64,000 bases of DNA from Enterobacter_D sp963521185 (GCA_963521185.1 CAUQTV010000002.1:124001-188000), one strand, 5' to 3'; positions 35,268 to 44,950 are shown, numbered from the stretch's first letter. Program-made: numbers and translations. Notes: generated by a model from the letters alone, not told the origin.

Positions 35268-37646
35268 TTACTTATTCAGTTCAGCCAGGCTCAGCCAGGT
35301 TTGCACCACGGTGTCCGGGTTCAGCGACAGGCTGTCGATGCCCTCTTCCATCAGCCATGCGGCAAAATCTTCGTGGTCGGACGGTCCCTGACCGCAAATG
35401 CCCACGTATTTGCCCTGTTTCTTCGCCGCGCGGATCGCCATCGACAGCAGCGCTTTCACCGCCTCGTTGCGCTCATCGAACAGTTCAGACACCACGCCAG
35501 AATCCCTGTCCAGACCCAGCGCCAGCTGCGTCATGTCGTTGGAACCGATGGAGAAGCCGTCAAAGTGCTCCAGGAACTGCTCAGCCAGCAGGGCGTTAGA
35601 CGGGATTTCACACATCATGATGATTTTAAGGCCATCTTCTCCGCGCTTCAGCCCCTGACGCGCCAGCTCGTCGATCACCGCTTTGGCCTGATCGACCGTG
35701 CGCACGAACGGGATCATGATTTCGACGTTGGTCAGTCCCATCTCATTGCGCACGCGTTTTACCGCATCGCACTCCAGCGCGAAACAGTCGCGGAAGCTGT
35801 CGGCGACATAACGGCCCGCGCCACGGAAGCCGAGCATCGGGTTCTCTTCTTCCGGTTCATAGCGCTCGCCGCCAACCAGATTGGCATATTCGTTCGATTT
35901 AAAATCGGACAGGCGCACAATCACGCGTTTCGGGTAGAACGCCGCGCCCAGGGTGGCAATCCCTTCGCTCAGACGCCCCACGTAGAACTCTTTTGGCGAG
36001 TCGTAACCTTTCATCATCTCGCGGATTTCGTTTTGCAGTTTGACATCCTGGTCGTCAAACTCCAGCAGCGCACGCGGATGCACGCCAATCATGCGGTTGA
36101 TGATGAACTCCAGTCGCGCAAGCCCCACGCCTTCGTTTGGCAGACAGGCGAAATCAAACGCGCGATCCGGGTTGCCGACGTTCATCATGATTTTCAGCGG
36201 CAGATCCGGCATGGTGTCCACGCTGGAGCTTTTGACGCTGAAGTCGAGGATGTCGGCGTAGACATAGCCGGTATCACCCTCGGCGCAGGAGACGGTCACG
36301 CTTTCATCATCCTTCATGCGTTCGGTTGCATCGCCGCAGCCCACCACCGCCGGAATGCCCAGTTCACGGGCAATAATCGCCGCATGGCAGGTGCGTCCAC
36401 CACGGTTGGTGACAATCGCCGACGCCTTTTTCATGATCGGTTCCCAGTCCGGGTCGGTCATGTCGGTCACCAGTACGTCGCCCGGCTCGATGCGGTTCAT
36501 CTCACTGATATCGTGGATCACTTTCACTTTGCCTGCGCCAATGCGATGACCGATGGCGCGGCCTTCCGCCACGATTTTGCCCTGGGCATGCAGCGTATAA
36601 CGCTCCATCACCTGGCCGCGTGAGCGCACGGTTTCCGGGCGCGCCTGCACAATAAACAGCTTGCCGGTATGTCCGTCTTTCGCCCACTCGATGTCCATTG
36701 GGCGACCGTAGTGTTTCTCGATTTGCACCGCCTGTTTTGCCAGTTCCTGCACTTCGTCGTCGTTAAGCGAGAACCTGTCACGATCGGCCTGCGGCACATC
36801 TTCAATACGCACCTGCTTGCCGTGCTCCTGGCTTGGGGCGTAGATCATGCGGATTTTTTTCGATCCCATAGTACGCCGTACAATGGCCGGACGATCGGCT
36901 GCCAGGGTTGGCTTGTGAACGTAAAATTCGTCCGGGTTAACCGCGCCCTGCACCACCATTTCGCCAAGGCCATACGCGGAGGTGATAAAGACCACCTGAT
37001 CAAACCCGGATTCGGTATCAATAGAGAACATCACGCCGGAGGAGGCCACGTCAGAGCGCACCATACGCTGTACGCCCGCAGAGAGCGCGACGCCGCGATG
37101 ATCGTACCCCTGATGCACGCGATACGAGATTGCGCGATCGTTAAACAGCGAGGCAAAGACGTGTTTCACCGCCACCAGCACGGCATCGTAGCCCTGCACG
37201 TTAAGGAAGGTTTCCTGTTGACCGGCAAACGAGGCGTCAGGCATATCCTCTGCGGTCGCTGAGGAGCGCACGGCAAAGGAGGCGTCGGCGTCGTCGGCGG
37301 AAAGCTGGTTATACGCGTCGTGAATCGCCTGCTCCAGCTCTGGCAGGAAAGGCGTGTCGATGATCCATTGGCGAATCTGTGCGCCTGCTTTCGCCAGTTC
37401 AGAGACATCGTCGATGTCCGTTTTGTCCAGCAAATCATAGATGCGCTGGTTAACGCCGCTCTGATCGAGAAAATAGTTGAACGCATCAGCGGTTGTGGCA
37501 AAGCCGTTCGGGACGGACACGCCGACCCCGGACAGATTGGTAATCATTTCACCCAGGGAGGCATTTTTGCCCCCAACTCTGTCTACATCATTCATGCCGA
37601 GTTGGTTATACCAAAGCACCAGCGGTGACGAGCCATTGTTGGACAT
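35268..37646 (-). CDS. ppsA: Phosphoenolpyruvate synthase
   Basis: Gluconeogenic enzyme converting pyruvate, ATP and water to phosphoenolpyruvate, AMP and phosphate. 792 residues, equal to E. coli. N-terminal ATP-grasp domain, the swivelling phosphohistidine domain (GGRTCHAAIIARELGIPAVVGCG, active His) and C-terminal PEP-utilising barrel with a catalytic GICGQGPSD cysteine. Divergent from its regulator ppsR; a Cra site lies between them. Confidence 0.98.
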   Translation of the reverse strand: MSNNGSSPLVLWYNQLGMNDVDRVGGKNASLGEMITNLSGVGVSVPNGFATTADAFNYFLDQSGVNQRIYDLLDKTDIDDVSELAKAGAQIRQWIIDTPFLPELEQAIHDAYNQLSADDADASFAVRSSATAEDMPDASFAGQQETFLNVQGYDAVLVAVKHVFASLFNDRAISYRVHQGYDHRGVALSAGVQRMVRSDVASSGVMFSIDTESGFDQVVFITSAYGLGEMVVQGAVNPDEFYVHKPTLAADRPAIVRRTMGSKKIRMIYAPSQEHGKQVRIEDVPQADRDRFSLNDDEVQELAKQAVQIEKHYGRPMDIEWAKDGHTGKLFIVQARPETVRSRGQVMERYTLHAQGKIVAEGRAIGHRIGAGKVKVIHDISEMNRIEPGDVLVTDMTDPDWEPIMKKASAIVTNRGGRTCHAAIIARELGIPAVVGCGDATERMKDDESVTVSCAEGDTGYVYADILDFSVKSSSVDTMPDLPLKIMMNVGNPDRAFDFACLPNEGVGLARLEFIINRMIGVHPRALLEFDDQDVKLQNEIREMMKGYDSPKEFYVGRLSEGIATLGAAFYPKRVIVRLSDFKSNEYANLVGGERYEPEEENPMLGFRGAGRYVADSFRDCFALECDAVKRVRNEMGLTNVEIMIPFVRTVDQAKAVIDELARQGLKRGEDGLKIIMMCEIPSNALLAEQFLEHFDGFSIGSNDMTQLALGLDRDSGVVSELFDERNEAVKALLSMAIRAAKKQGKYVGICGQGPSDHEDFAAWLMEEGIDSLSLNPDTVVQTWLSLAELNK

Positions 37647-37996
37647 CGAACAATCCTTTTGTGATATACGAATGAGTATTTAGAAACACCTTTATTTAGA
37701 AACACCTTACTGCTTATTTATCCTGGCATATTTATTTGCCTTAAAAAAACGGTGAATCGTTCAAGCAAATTTTATTTTTGCATTTTCAGACGGATCCCCA
37801 TCTCGCGTTAACTTACTGATTCCTCGGAATTACCTTAAATTTGCACCTTCACCGTACGCTGCACAAAAATGACACCCGCATTTCATTAAAAATAAAAATA
37901 CCGTTTCATTTTGCAAAATGGGAGACAGACTATACGCATACTGAGGGATTTAATTTATGCTTTTACGTCATTACGTTAATACACGGGGGAAGCAAA
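37647..37996. other. Divergent ppsA/ppsR control region
   Basis: 350 AT-rich bases without a supported gene. It holds the Cra site. An open frame upstream of ppsR in this region is non-conserved and not used. Confidence 0.6.
37751..37766. promoter_or_regulatory. Cra (FruR) site upstream of ppsA
   Basis: GGTGAATCGTTCAAGC matches the Cra consensus (TGAATCGNTTNA-like), about 105 bases from the ppsA start. Cra activates ppsA in E. coli from an upstream site. Confidence 0.85.
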
Positions 37997-38830
37997 ATGG
38001 ATAATGCCGTAGACAGGCAGGTTTTTTATATTTCCGACGGTACGGCCATCACCGCCGAAGTGCTGGGTCACGCGGTGATGTCGCAGTTTCCGGTCGCCAT
38101 TAACAGCATTACGCTGCCCTTTGTGGAAAATGAGAGCCGTGCCAAAGCTGTAAAAGAGCAAATCGACGCGCTTTATCAGCAGACCGGCGTTCGTCCGCTG
38201 GTGTTCTATTCGATTGTGCTGCCTGAGATCCGCAGTATCATTCTGCAAAGCGAAGGCTTCTGTCAGGATATTGTCCAGGCGCTGGTCGCTCCGCTACAGC
38301 AGGAGCTTAAGCTGGACCCGACGCCCATCGCCCACCGCACCCACGGTCTTAACCCCGGCAATCTCATCAAATACGACGCGCGCATCGCCGCCATTGATTA
38401 CACGCTGGCCCACGACGACGGCATTTCAATGCGTAATCTCGATCAGGCGCAGGTGATTTTGCTCGGCGTGTCGCGCTGTGGCAAAACGCCCACCAGTCTT
38501 TACCTGGCGATGCAGTTTGGCGTGCGCGCCGCCAACTATCCGTTTATCGCGGATGATATGGATAATCTGGTGCTGCCCGCCACCCTGAAGCCGCTGCAAC
38601 ATAAGCTGTTTGGCCTGACCATCAACGCGGAACGACTGGCCGCCATTCGTGAAGAGCGTCGCGAAAACAGCCGCTATGCCTCTCTGCGCCAGTGCCGGAT
38701 GGAGGTCGCCGAAGTCGAAGCGCTGTACCGTAAAAATCAGATCCCCTATCTCAACAGCACCAATTTCTCCGTGGAAGAGATCGCCACCAAAATTCTCGAC
38801 ATGATGAAACTGAATCGCCGCATGTACTAA
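37997..38830 (+). CDS. ppsR: PEP synthase regulatory kinase/pyrophosphorylase PpsR
   Basis: Bifunctional regulator that inactivates PpsA by ADP-dependent phosphorylation and reactivates it by phosphate-dependent removal. 277 residues when started at ATG 37997 (MDNAVDRQVFYISDGTA), the E. coli length; the upstream in-frame extension is unconserved. The P-loop GVSRCGKTPTS is near residue 155. Its stop codon lies inside the aroH TrpR operator. Confidence 0.97.
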   Translation: MDNAVDRQVFYISDGTAITAEVLGHAVMSQFPVAINSITLPFVENESRAKAVKEQIDALYQQTGVRPLVFYSIVLPEIRSIILQSEGFCQDIVQALVAPLQQELKLDPTPIAHRTHGLNPGNLIKYDARIAAIDYTLAHDDGISMRNLDQAQVILLGVSRCGKTPTSLYLAMQFGVRAANYPFIADDMDNLVLPATLKPLQHKLFGLTINAERLAAIREERRENSRYASLRQCRMEVAEVEALYRKNQIPYLNSTNFSVEEIATKILDMMKLNRRMY

Positions 38831-38840
38831 CAAACTAGTG
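38825..38840. promoter_or_regulatory. TrpR operator of aroH
   Basis: TACTAACAAACTAGTG resembles the trp operator (ACTAGTTAACTAGT-like) and the E. coli aroH operator. It overlaps the ppsR stop codon and the aroH -35 (TAGTGC, 38836-38841). Confidence 0.8.
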
Positions 38841-38864
38841 CAAAGATGCATTTTTGGTTATTAT
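38836..38864 (+). promoter_or_regulatory. aroH promoter
   Basis: TAGTGC, a 17-base spacer and TATTAT (38859-38864), with the -35 covered by the TrpR operator. Confidence 0.7.
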
Positions 38865-38985
38865 GGCGCTTTGGAATGTGATGAGTATCACGCACACACT
38901 TGAAATAAGCCGGAATTGGTTTATCGTGATGCCCATCACTTCCCGGCATTTCTGCCGCTGAAGCCACAAATTTCTGAGATATGTG

Positions 38986-40032
38986 ATGAACAAAACCGAT
39001 GAACTCCGCACTGCGCGCATCGAGAGCCTGGTCACACCAGCCGATCTCGCGCAACGGTACCCTGTTTCCGCCGGGGTGGCGGAACATGTCACGGCCTCGC
39101 GCCGTCGCATTGAGAAGATCCTCAATGGTACAGATCCTCGCTTGCTGGTCATTGTTGGCCCCTGCTCTATCCACGATCTTGATGCCGCGATGGATTATGC
39201 CCGCCGCTTGCAAACCCTGCGCAGCAAACACCAGCACAGGCTTGAGATTGTCATGCGCACCTACTTTGAGAAACCGCGCACGGTGGTGGGCTGGAAGGGA
39301 TTGATCTCCGATCCTGATTTAAACGGCAGCTACCGCGTTAACCACGGTATTGAGCTGGCGCGTAAACTGCTGTTGCAGGTCAATGAACTGGGCGTGCCGA
39401 CGGCAACAGAATTTCTGGATATGGTGACCGGGCAGTTTATCGCCGATCTCATCAGTTGGGGTGCCATTGGTGCGCGCACCACCGAAAGCCAGATCCACCG
39501 TGAAATGGCCTCGGCGCTCTCCTGCCCCGTGGGCTTCAAAAACGGCACCGACGGCAATACGCGAATTGCCGTGGATGCGATCCGTGCCTCCCGTGCCAGC
39601 CATATGTTCCTGTCACCGGACAAGACCGGGCAGATGACCATTTACCAGACCAGCGGTAACCCTTACGGCCATATCATTATGCGCGGCGGGAAGAAGCCTA
39701 ATTATCAGGCGCAGGATCTGGCCCAGGCCTGCGAAACGCTGCGCGAATTTGATCTGCCGGAACATGTGGTGGTGGATTTCAGCCACGGAAACTGTCAGAA
39801 ACAGCACCGCCGCCAGCTTGATGTATGCGACGACATCTGCCAGCAGATCCGCGAAGGCTCTACCGCTATCGCCGGGATCATGGCCGAAAGTTTCCTGCAC
39901 GAAGGGACGCAAAAAATCGTTGCCGGACAACCGCTGGTGTACGGTCAGTCGATCACCGATCCTTGTCTGAGTTGGGAAGACAGCGAAACGCTGCTCGACA
40001 AGCTGGCCGCCGCCGTCTCGACGCGTTTCTGA
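38986..40032 (+). CDS. aroH: DAHP synthase, tryptophan-sensitive
   Basis: First step of the shikimate pathway: phosphoenolpyruvate plus erythrose-4-phosphate to DAHP. 348 residues from ATG 38986, as in E. coli; a GTG one codon earlier is also in frame. Family motifs: IVGPCSIHD (about 58), GWKGLISDPDLNGS and the metal-binding DFSHGNCQKQH. Closest to AroH rather than AroF/AroG; the TrpR operator agrees. Confidence 0.96.
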   Translation: MNKTDELRTARIESLVTPADLAQRYPVSAGVAEHVTASRRRIEKILNGTDPRLLVIVGPCSIHDLDAAMDYARRLQTLRSKHQHRLEIVMRTYFEKPRTVVGWKGLISDPDLNGSYRVNHGIELARKLLLQVNELGVPTATEFLDMVTGQFIADLISWGAIGARTTESQIHREMASALSCPVGFKNGTDGNTRIAVDAIRASRASHMFLSPDKTGQMTIYQTSGNPYGHIIMRGGKKPNYQAQDLAQACETLREFDLPEHVVVDFSHGNCQKQHRRQLDVCDDICQQIREGSTAIAGIMAESFLHEGTQKIVAGQPLVYGQSITDPCLSWEDSETLLDKLAAAVSTRF

Positions 40033-40037
40033 TAAGA

Positions 40038-40067
40038 CGCCCACCGTTAACCGGTGGGCTTTTTTTT
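40038..40067 (+). terminator. aroH terminator
   Basis: GCCCACCG/CGGTGGGC stem with a 5-base loop, followed by a T-run of eight that reaches the selO stop codon on the other strand. Confidence 0.93.
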
Positions 40068-41508
40068 AGCTTGAGCAGCTCACTTCCAGCCGCTTACCCC
40101 AGTCCGGCGGGCGGCGACTGTAATCATCCTCTCTGTCAGCGAATGGCTTTTGCAGCGCCTGATGCAAACGATGCAGTTCTGCGGTATCGCCCTGCTCTGC
40201 GCCTTCTATCGCCCGCTGTGCCAGCCAGTTACGCAGGACAACGGCCGGGTTGACTCCTTTCATTGCCTGCTGACGCTGAGCATCGTCAATCGGCTCCTGC
40301 TGCAAGCGCGCGCGGTAACCGCTAAACCAGGCATCGAACGCCCCCCTGTCGATAAATTCATCGCGCAGTGGCGAGCGGGCGCTGTTTTGTTCGGTATCGC
40401 ACAGCAAACGGAAGGTCCGCGTGTAGTCGCTGCCTTCGCGTGCCATCAGGGCGAAGAGGCCATTCAGGATCGCGTTATCGTCTTTTTGTTCGCAGGTGAA
40501 CCCCAGCTTGCGCCGCATTAATTTGCCGTAATCCGTCAGCAGCACGTGCTGATACGTCTCCAGCGCTAAATTCAGCGCGTCAACGGCGATAAAGGGCGAC
40601 AGGGACTGCGCCAGGCGTTGCAGGTTCCACAGCGCCACCGCGGGCTGATTCTCGAAGCTGTAGCGCCCCTGGTAATCCGAATGATTACAGATAAACCCCG
40701 GCTGATAGTCATCAAGAAAACCAAACGGGCCGTAATCCAGGGTTAAGCCCAGAATCGACATATTGTCGGTGTTCATCACGCCGTGGGCGAATCCCACCGC
40801 CTGCCAGCGCGCAATCAGCGCCGCGGTGCGGCTGACCACATCGCGAAACCACACGACGTATTTGTCCGGCTCACTGTGCAAGTGCGGCCAGTGATGGCGA
40901 ATGACAAAATCGGCCAACCGCTGCACTTTTTCAGGCTCCCGGCGGTAATAAAAGTGCTCAAAATGACCGAAGCGCACGTGGCTTTCGGCAATGCGCATCA
41001 TCATCGCCCCTTGTTCAGCGCTTTCACGGTATACCGGGGTATCGCTGGTGACAACGGAAAGCGCGCGCGTGGTGGGAATGCCAAGATAGTGCATCGCTTC
41101 CGAGGCCAGGCTCTCACGCAGCGTGGAGCGCAGCACGGCGCGACCGTCGCCCATACGGGAAAAAGGCGTCAGGCCCGCACCTTTAAGATGCCAGTCCATC
41201 CGGCGTCCGTCGGACAGGCGCTGTTCGCCGAGCAGAATACCGCGCCCGTCCCCCAACTGCCCGGCCCAGACGCCAAACTGATGTCCGCTGTAAACCTGCG
41301 CCAGCGGCGACATACCCGGCAACAGCGTTTCGCCTCCCCACACGCCCGCCCCCTGTTCGGGTTCAAACAGGGATGGGGGTATTTCGAGTTCGGCGGCAAG
41401 TGCAGCGTTGTGCCACAGCACGCGCGCGTTCTGCAACGGCGTGGGTGACAACGCGGTGTAAAACTCTGGCAGCTCATCGCGCCAGCAAGCGGTAAAAGAC
41501 AGGGTCAT
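40066..41508 (-). CDS. selO: Protein AMPylase SelO (YdiU)
   Basis: Pseudokinase-fold enzyme that transfers AMP to Ser, Thr or Tyr of target proteins. 480 residues; visible are the ATP-binding KGAGLTPFSRMGDGRAVLRSTLRE region, GVMNTDNMSILGLTLDYGPFGF (catalytic and metal-binding residues) and a cysteine near the C terminus (EVSCSS) that in E. coli forms a disulfide. In E. coli hemP (ydiE) lies between aroH and this gene; here only the terminator does. Confidence 0.95.
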   Translation of the reverse strand: MTLSFTACWRDELPEFYTALSPTPLQNARVLWHNAALAAELEIPPSLFEPEQGAGVWGGETLLPGMSPLAQVYSGHQFGVWAGQLGDGRGILLGEQRLSDGRRMDWHLKGAGLTPFSRMGDGRAVLRSTLRESLASEAMHYLGIPTTRALSVVTSDTPVYRESAEQGAMMMRIAESHVRFGHFEHFYYRREPEKVQRLADFVIRHHWPHLHSEPDKYVVWFRDVVSRTAALIARWQAVGFAHGVMNTDNMSILGLTLDYGPFGFLDDYQPGFICNHSDYQGRYSFENQPAVALWNLQRLAQSLSPFIAVDALNLALETYQHVLLTDYGKLMRRKLGFTCEQKDDNAILNGLFALMAREGSDYTRTFRLLCDTEQNSARSPLRDEFIDRGAFDAWFSGYRARLQQEPIDDAQRQQAMKGVNPAVVLRNWLAQRAIEGAEQGDTAELHRLHQALQKPFADREDDYSRRPPDWGKRLEVSCSS

Positions 41509-41572
41509 GGTTCCTCCTGTCTTGAGTGTAGTGTGTTAGGCGAAGGTTAAACACGGAGCAATAGCAGGGTTA

Positions 41573-42283
41573 TCAGTGTACCAGCGAGGTGATGTCGGCG
41601 GCGTTCACCGCCGGCCAGAGCGCGCCCTGCATTGCACTGAAATGAAAAGGCGTAACGCGCAGCAGCGTCTGTTGATTATCAACGCCGGCAATCATCACCG
41701 AGCGGCAGTAAGGTTTTACCTGCGAGACAATGGCGCGCATGAAAGGCTCGAAGGCACGCGAGGTTAACTGATGATGGACAAAGTTTTTATCCAGCGCAAC
41801 GCGATGAAAGAGACCGTCAAATACGGCGCGGGTCGAGGTGGTTCCGGCCCCAAAATTTGCCAGTACCAAAGCGTGCTTTTCCGTCAATAGCACCAGCGAA
41901 TGATTTTCCTTTCCGGTATTTAAATCCGGATAGTTCTCATTAATGGTAAATTCCAAAAACGGAAAACGTGCAACGCTGGCGGCCAGTTCACTATTCGTTA
42001 AAAGAGCATCGACAATGGCGGGATTTATATTTACCCAGGCCACAAGCTGATGCTGGATAAAAAAGAGTTGGCAGGCTTCAAGCAATGCCAGCTGTTCGTT
42101 AAAGAGGCTCAGCGTATCGTGCGCAGAAAGCCGCGGAAGGACAAGTTCCGTGGGTGTGCGCACAGCCGAATCTACGCCAACAAAGTTGACGATGATCTCC
42201 AGCCCCTGGAGCTTGCCTAACCCGTTTCGGGCTGGCATAAACAGCAGCTCTGAGCGCCAGCGGTTATCAAGCGATACAATCAT
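41573..42283 (-). CDS. ydiV: Degenerate EAL-like anti-FlhDC factor YdiV
   Basis: EAL-fold protein that has lost the catalytic glutamates and, in Salmonella and E. coli, binds FlhDC and targets it for degradation, shutting off flagella. 236 residues from ATG 42283 (MIVSLDNRW), which aligns with the Salmonella start and has GAGG upstream; an in-frame extension of 19 codons exists. Divergence from E. coli YdiV is strong, but FLEFTINENYP and VLANFGAGTTSTRAVFDGLFHRVALDKNF are diagnostic. Relevant to the flagellin gene at 54 kb. Confidence 0.88.
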   Translation of the reverse strand: MIVSLDNRWRSELLFMPARNGLGKLQGLEIIVNFVGVDSAVRTPTELVLPRLSAHDTLSLFNEQLALLEACQLFFIQHQLVAWVNINPAIVDALLTNSELAASVARFPFLEFTINENYPDLNTGKENHSLVLLTEKHALVLANFGAGTTSTRAVFDGLFHRVALDKNFVHHQLTSRAFEPFMRAIVSQVKPYCRSVMIAGVDNQQTLLRVTPFHFSAMQGALWPAVNAADITSLVH

Positions 42284-42614
42284 TGCGCCAGCCTCACGGT
42301 GAGAGTGATATCCGGCATCCTCAAGCATGTGCGAATACAATACAATTCGTCGGTTTTAATTAGGCGTGATTTCATCTGTTCCTGTTTATATGACGGATCA
42401 TCCCTGGACCTTTTTGCCAGCTTATCCTGGAAAAATTATAATAGCCAGCGTCAGGCTATCAATTAACACGATAGGCTGAAATAGTTAATAGCCTAATTAA
42501 TTTGCATGATGCCACAACGTAAAGCACAGACAAAAAAAAGAAAAGTCTTATCTAAAAAAAGTCAAAACAACGAGATAGGATCGCTCGCCTTAACCCGGCG
42601 AGCGAATGTAAGAA
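42284..42614. other. AT-rich intergenic region between ydiV and nlpC
   Basis: No supported gene. It contains a hairpin TCGCTCGCC/GGCGAGCGA (42581-42605) just past the nlpC stop, probably an mRNA 3' end, and otherwise AT-rich promoter-like sequence for ydiV. Confidence 0.55.
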
Positions 42615-43079
42615 TTAAATGCGGCGCGCTTGCCAAAAATTTTTACGCCAGTAGACGTTATCAAGGGATGATTTCATCACGCCGCGACTGGTCGACGCAT
42701 GAATAAACTGGTTGTCCGTATCGTAAATACCGACGTGCAGTCCGTTTTGACCGGACCCGGTTTTAAAGAACACCAGATCGCCCGGCAGCAAATCGTCTTT
42801 GTCGATCTCGGTGCCGATTTTCGCCTGCTGGCGCGTTTCGCGCGGGAGCTGCAAAGCGAACTTATCGCGGAACGTCATCAGCACAAAGCCTGAACAATCG
42901 ACGCCACCCCGGCTCATTCCCCCATAGCGGTACGGCGTTCCACGCCAGTTGTTCAACTGGTCGTTAAGGCCCGCGATTACGGTGATTGAGTCAGACAAAC
43001 GTGGATTGGGCGGCGGCGCACGATGACTACTGCATCCTGCAAGAAATAACGCGGCCACGATGAGAAACCAGAAACGCAT
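42615..43079 (-). CDS. nlpC: NlpC/P60 lipoprotein peptidase NlpC
   Basis: 154-residue putative cell-wall peptidase, same length as E. coli NlpC. Signal peptide with lipobox LAGC (cysteine near residue 16), then the NlpC/P60 domain with catalytic Cys in DCSGFVLM and His in LHVGIYD. It shares the catalytic fold with mepH in this window. Confidence 0.95.
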   Translation of the reverse strand: MRFWFLIVAALFLAGCSSHRAPPPNPRLSDSITVIAGLNDQLNNWRGTPYRYGGMSRGGVDCSGFVLMTFRDKFALQLPRETRQQAKIGTEIDKDDLLPGDLVFFKTGSGQNGLHVGIYDTDNQFIHASTSRGVMKSSLDNVYWRKNFWQARRI

Positions 43080-43155
43080 TCAGGGCGAATCCTCTACTTT
43101 ATTATTCTTTCAATAATTTAGCGTGCGGATTGTGCGTTAGGCAAGTTGCAATGCA

Positions 43156-43905
43156 TCAGACGGCAGAAATAAGCATTCTGTGCCCCTCGATGTCGAGACG
43201 ACGAAAAGGCATCGCATAAGCTCTTTCTAAGTTGGCGGGTGTTAACACCGTGTCTCGTGGGCCGCTGGCAATCATTTTGCCATTGCGTAACAGCCATGCG
43301 CGGTGGGCATGGCGCAGCGAATGGTTAAGATCGTGGCTGCTCATCACCACGGTAACGCCTGCCTCGCATAGCGCGCTGAGCAGCGTGTCGAGCGCCGCCT
43401 GTTGCGCGACATCGAGGCTGTTCATCGGTTCGTCAAGAAGCAGCAGTTGCCCGTTCGGATTGCCGTGCGGGTGGATCTGTAAAATCACGGCGGCCAGGCG
43501 CACGCGCTGCCATTCACCGCCCGAAAGCTGATGTGTCGTGCGCCCAAGCTTATCGCGCAGTCCCAGCGCGTCGGCGATGGTTTCCAGCAGCGTGGTGCGG
43601 CTTTTATCATGCTGGTGCAGCGTCAGATAGTGCCAGACGGGCATGGAAAACGGCGGCGTCTGGTGCTGCGCAAGGAAGGCGCGATGGTGCGACAGCGTGT
43701 TTGCCTGCCAGCCATCAAGGGGGCGATCGTTTAACGACACCACCCCGCGACCCGTCGTCAACCCCGCCATGCGCGCCAGCAGCGTGCTTTTCCCTGCGCC
43801 GTTTGGCCCGACCAGGTGCAGGATTTCGGCTCGCCTGACCGAGGCGCTAATCGGCCCCAGTCGGCCCGATGCTTCAACATCCTGTAACTGCATCAGTAGT
43901 GACAT
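43156..43905 (-). CDS. btuD: Vitamin B12 ABC transporter ATPase BtuD
   Basis: Energises cobalamin import through BtuC. 249 residues with Walker A GPNGAGKST, signature LSGGEWQRVRLA and Walker B LLLLDEPMNSLD. Its start shares one base with the btuE stop. Confidence 0.97.
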   Translation of the reverse strand: MSLLMQLQDVEASGRLGPISASVRRAEILHLVGPNGAGKSTLLARMAGLTTGRGVVSLNDRPLDGWQANTLSHHRAFLAQHQTPPFSMPVWHYLTLHQHDKSRTTLLETIADALGLRDKLGRTTHQLSGGEWQRVRLAAVILQIHPHGNPNGQLLLLDEPMNSLDVAQQAALDTLLSALCEAGVTVVMSSHDLNHSLRHAHRAWLLRNGKMIASGPRDTVLTPANLERAYAMPFRRLDIEGHRMLISAV

Positions 43906-44456
43906 TATTTCGCCAGCGCAGCCTTGATCGCTTCCATCACAATCGGATCTTCCGGCGTCATATCCGGTGAAAAGCGCTGAACCACCTGACCGTCGCGACC
44001 AATCAGGAATTTCTCAAAATTCCACAGGATGTCGTCAGGGTACAGCGGCGCGCGCCCTTTGCTCGCCATGCGCTCATAGAAGCCACTGGATTCTGGCGCA
44101 ACGGCGGTTGGCGCTGCGGCAATCAGTTTGCTGTACAGCGGGTGGCGATGCTCACCGTTGACGTCGATTTTGCTGAACATCGGGAAGGTGACACCATAGG
44201 TGGTGCTGCAAAAGGTTTTGATCTCTTCTTCGCTGCCCGGCTCCTGACCGAGGAACTGGTTGCAAGGAAAGCCCAGCACCACAAAACCGTCTTTCTCCCA
44301 GGCTTTCTGAATGTTTTCCAGCTGCTCGTACTGCGGCGTCAGGCCACATTTGGAGGCCACGTTAACCACCAGCAGCACTTTGCCCTCCCAGGCCTTAAGC
44401 GTCGTGTTCTTTCCGTCAATCGTTGTGACTTCAGTATCCAGAATCGCGTGTTGCAT
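43905..44456 (-). CDS. btuE: Thioredoxin/glutathione peroxidase BtuE
   Basis: Reduces hydroperoxides; not required for B12 uptake despite its location. 183 residues, with the peroxidatic cysteine in VASKCGLTPQYEQLE and FPCNQF. Lies between the ASCH gene and btuD in the cluster. Confidence 0.96.
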   Translation of the reverse strand: MQHAILDTEVTTIDGKNTTLKAWEGKVLLVVNVASKCGLTPQYEQLENIQKAWEKDGFVVLGFPCNQFLGQEPGSEEEIKTFCSTTYGVTFPMFSKIDVNGEHRHPLYSKLIAAAPTAVAPESSGFYERMASKGRAPLYPDDILWNFEKFLIGRDGQVVQRFSPDMTPEDPIVMEAIKAALAK

Positions 44457-44533
44457 AGCATCCCCTTAATGTGTTGAGCGTAGTGTATCGGGCTTGATTG
44501 TAGAGCATTAACGTGTAGATCATGGCGACGGTT

Positions 44534-44950
44534 TTAACAAATCTCGACCACCGCAAACTGTTCGAACACCAGCTCCATGTCATCAGCAAATGTGCCTTCG
44601 CGTGTGAAAAAGGCCTGATGCTCCGCGCGCCAGTGAGCCAGGCTTTTATCCCCTTCACCTTCGAGCGCGGCCTGATCCGCTGTGATGTCGTTAAAACGCA
44701 CCAGCGACAGACTCAGCGTTCGCAGCACACACGCCGGGTACCCCAGCCCGTTTAGCACGATGTGATAGTCACCCACCAACACCTTTTTATCTTGCGCCAG
44801 GTAGTCATGATATGAGCAGCAGGTTGCTGTTTTATGCCCTTCAATCACCAGCGTAGAAAGTTCATCGGCCATCTGCGCACTGTCGCCAAATTCCCAGATA
44901 TGGGCTTGCGGATAGGTCTCTTTTAACGCGCTAATTTTTTTACTCATCAT
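44534..44950 (-). CDS. ASCH-domain protein inserted in the btu cluster
   Basis: 138 residues (136 or so from the second of two tandem ATGs). The ASCH hallmark GxKxxT appears as EGHKTATCCSY near residue 37, followed by the beta-barrel pattern VLVGDYHIVLNGLGYPACVLRTLSLSLVRFNDI. ASCH proteins are PUA-like and include RNA-binding or RNA-cleaving proteins and the acetylcytidine hydrolase YqfB; which activity applies here is not clear. It sits 24 bases after btuC, on the same strand as btuE and btuD. E. coli has no gene here. Confidence 0.85.
   Translation of the reverse strand: MMSKKISALKETYPQAHIWEFGDSAQMADELSTLVIEGHKTATCCSYHDYLAQDKKVLVGDYHIVLNGLGYPACVLRTLSLSLVRFNDITADQAALEGEGDKSLAHWRAEHQAFFTREGTFADDMELVFEQFAVVEIC

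Noticed and set aside
35253..36623. 456-codon open frame antisense to ppsA
   Set aside because: Shadow of ppsA; rich in His, Arg and Ala as expected of an antisense frame, with no conserved motif.
42506..42706. 66-codon open frame overlapping the end of nlpC on the other strand
   Set aside because: Lys/Arg-rich low-complexity frame without a ribosome-binding site; half of it overlaps nlpC.
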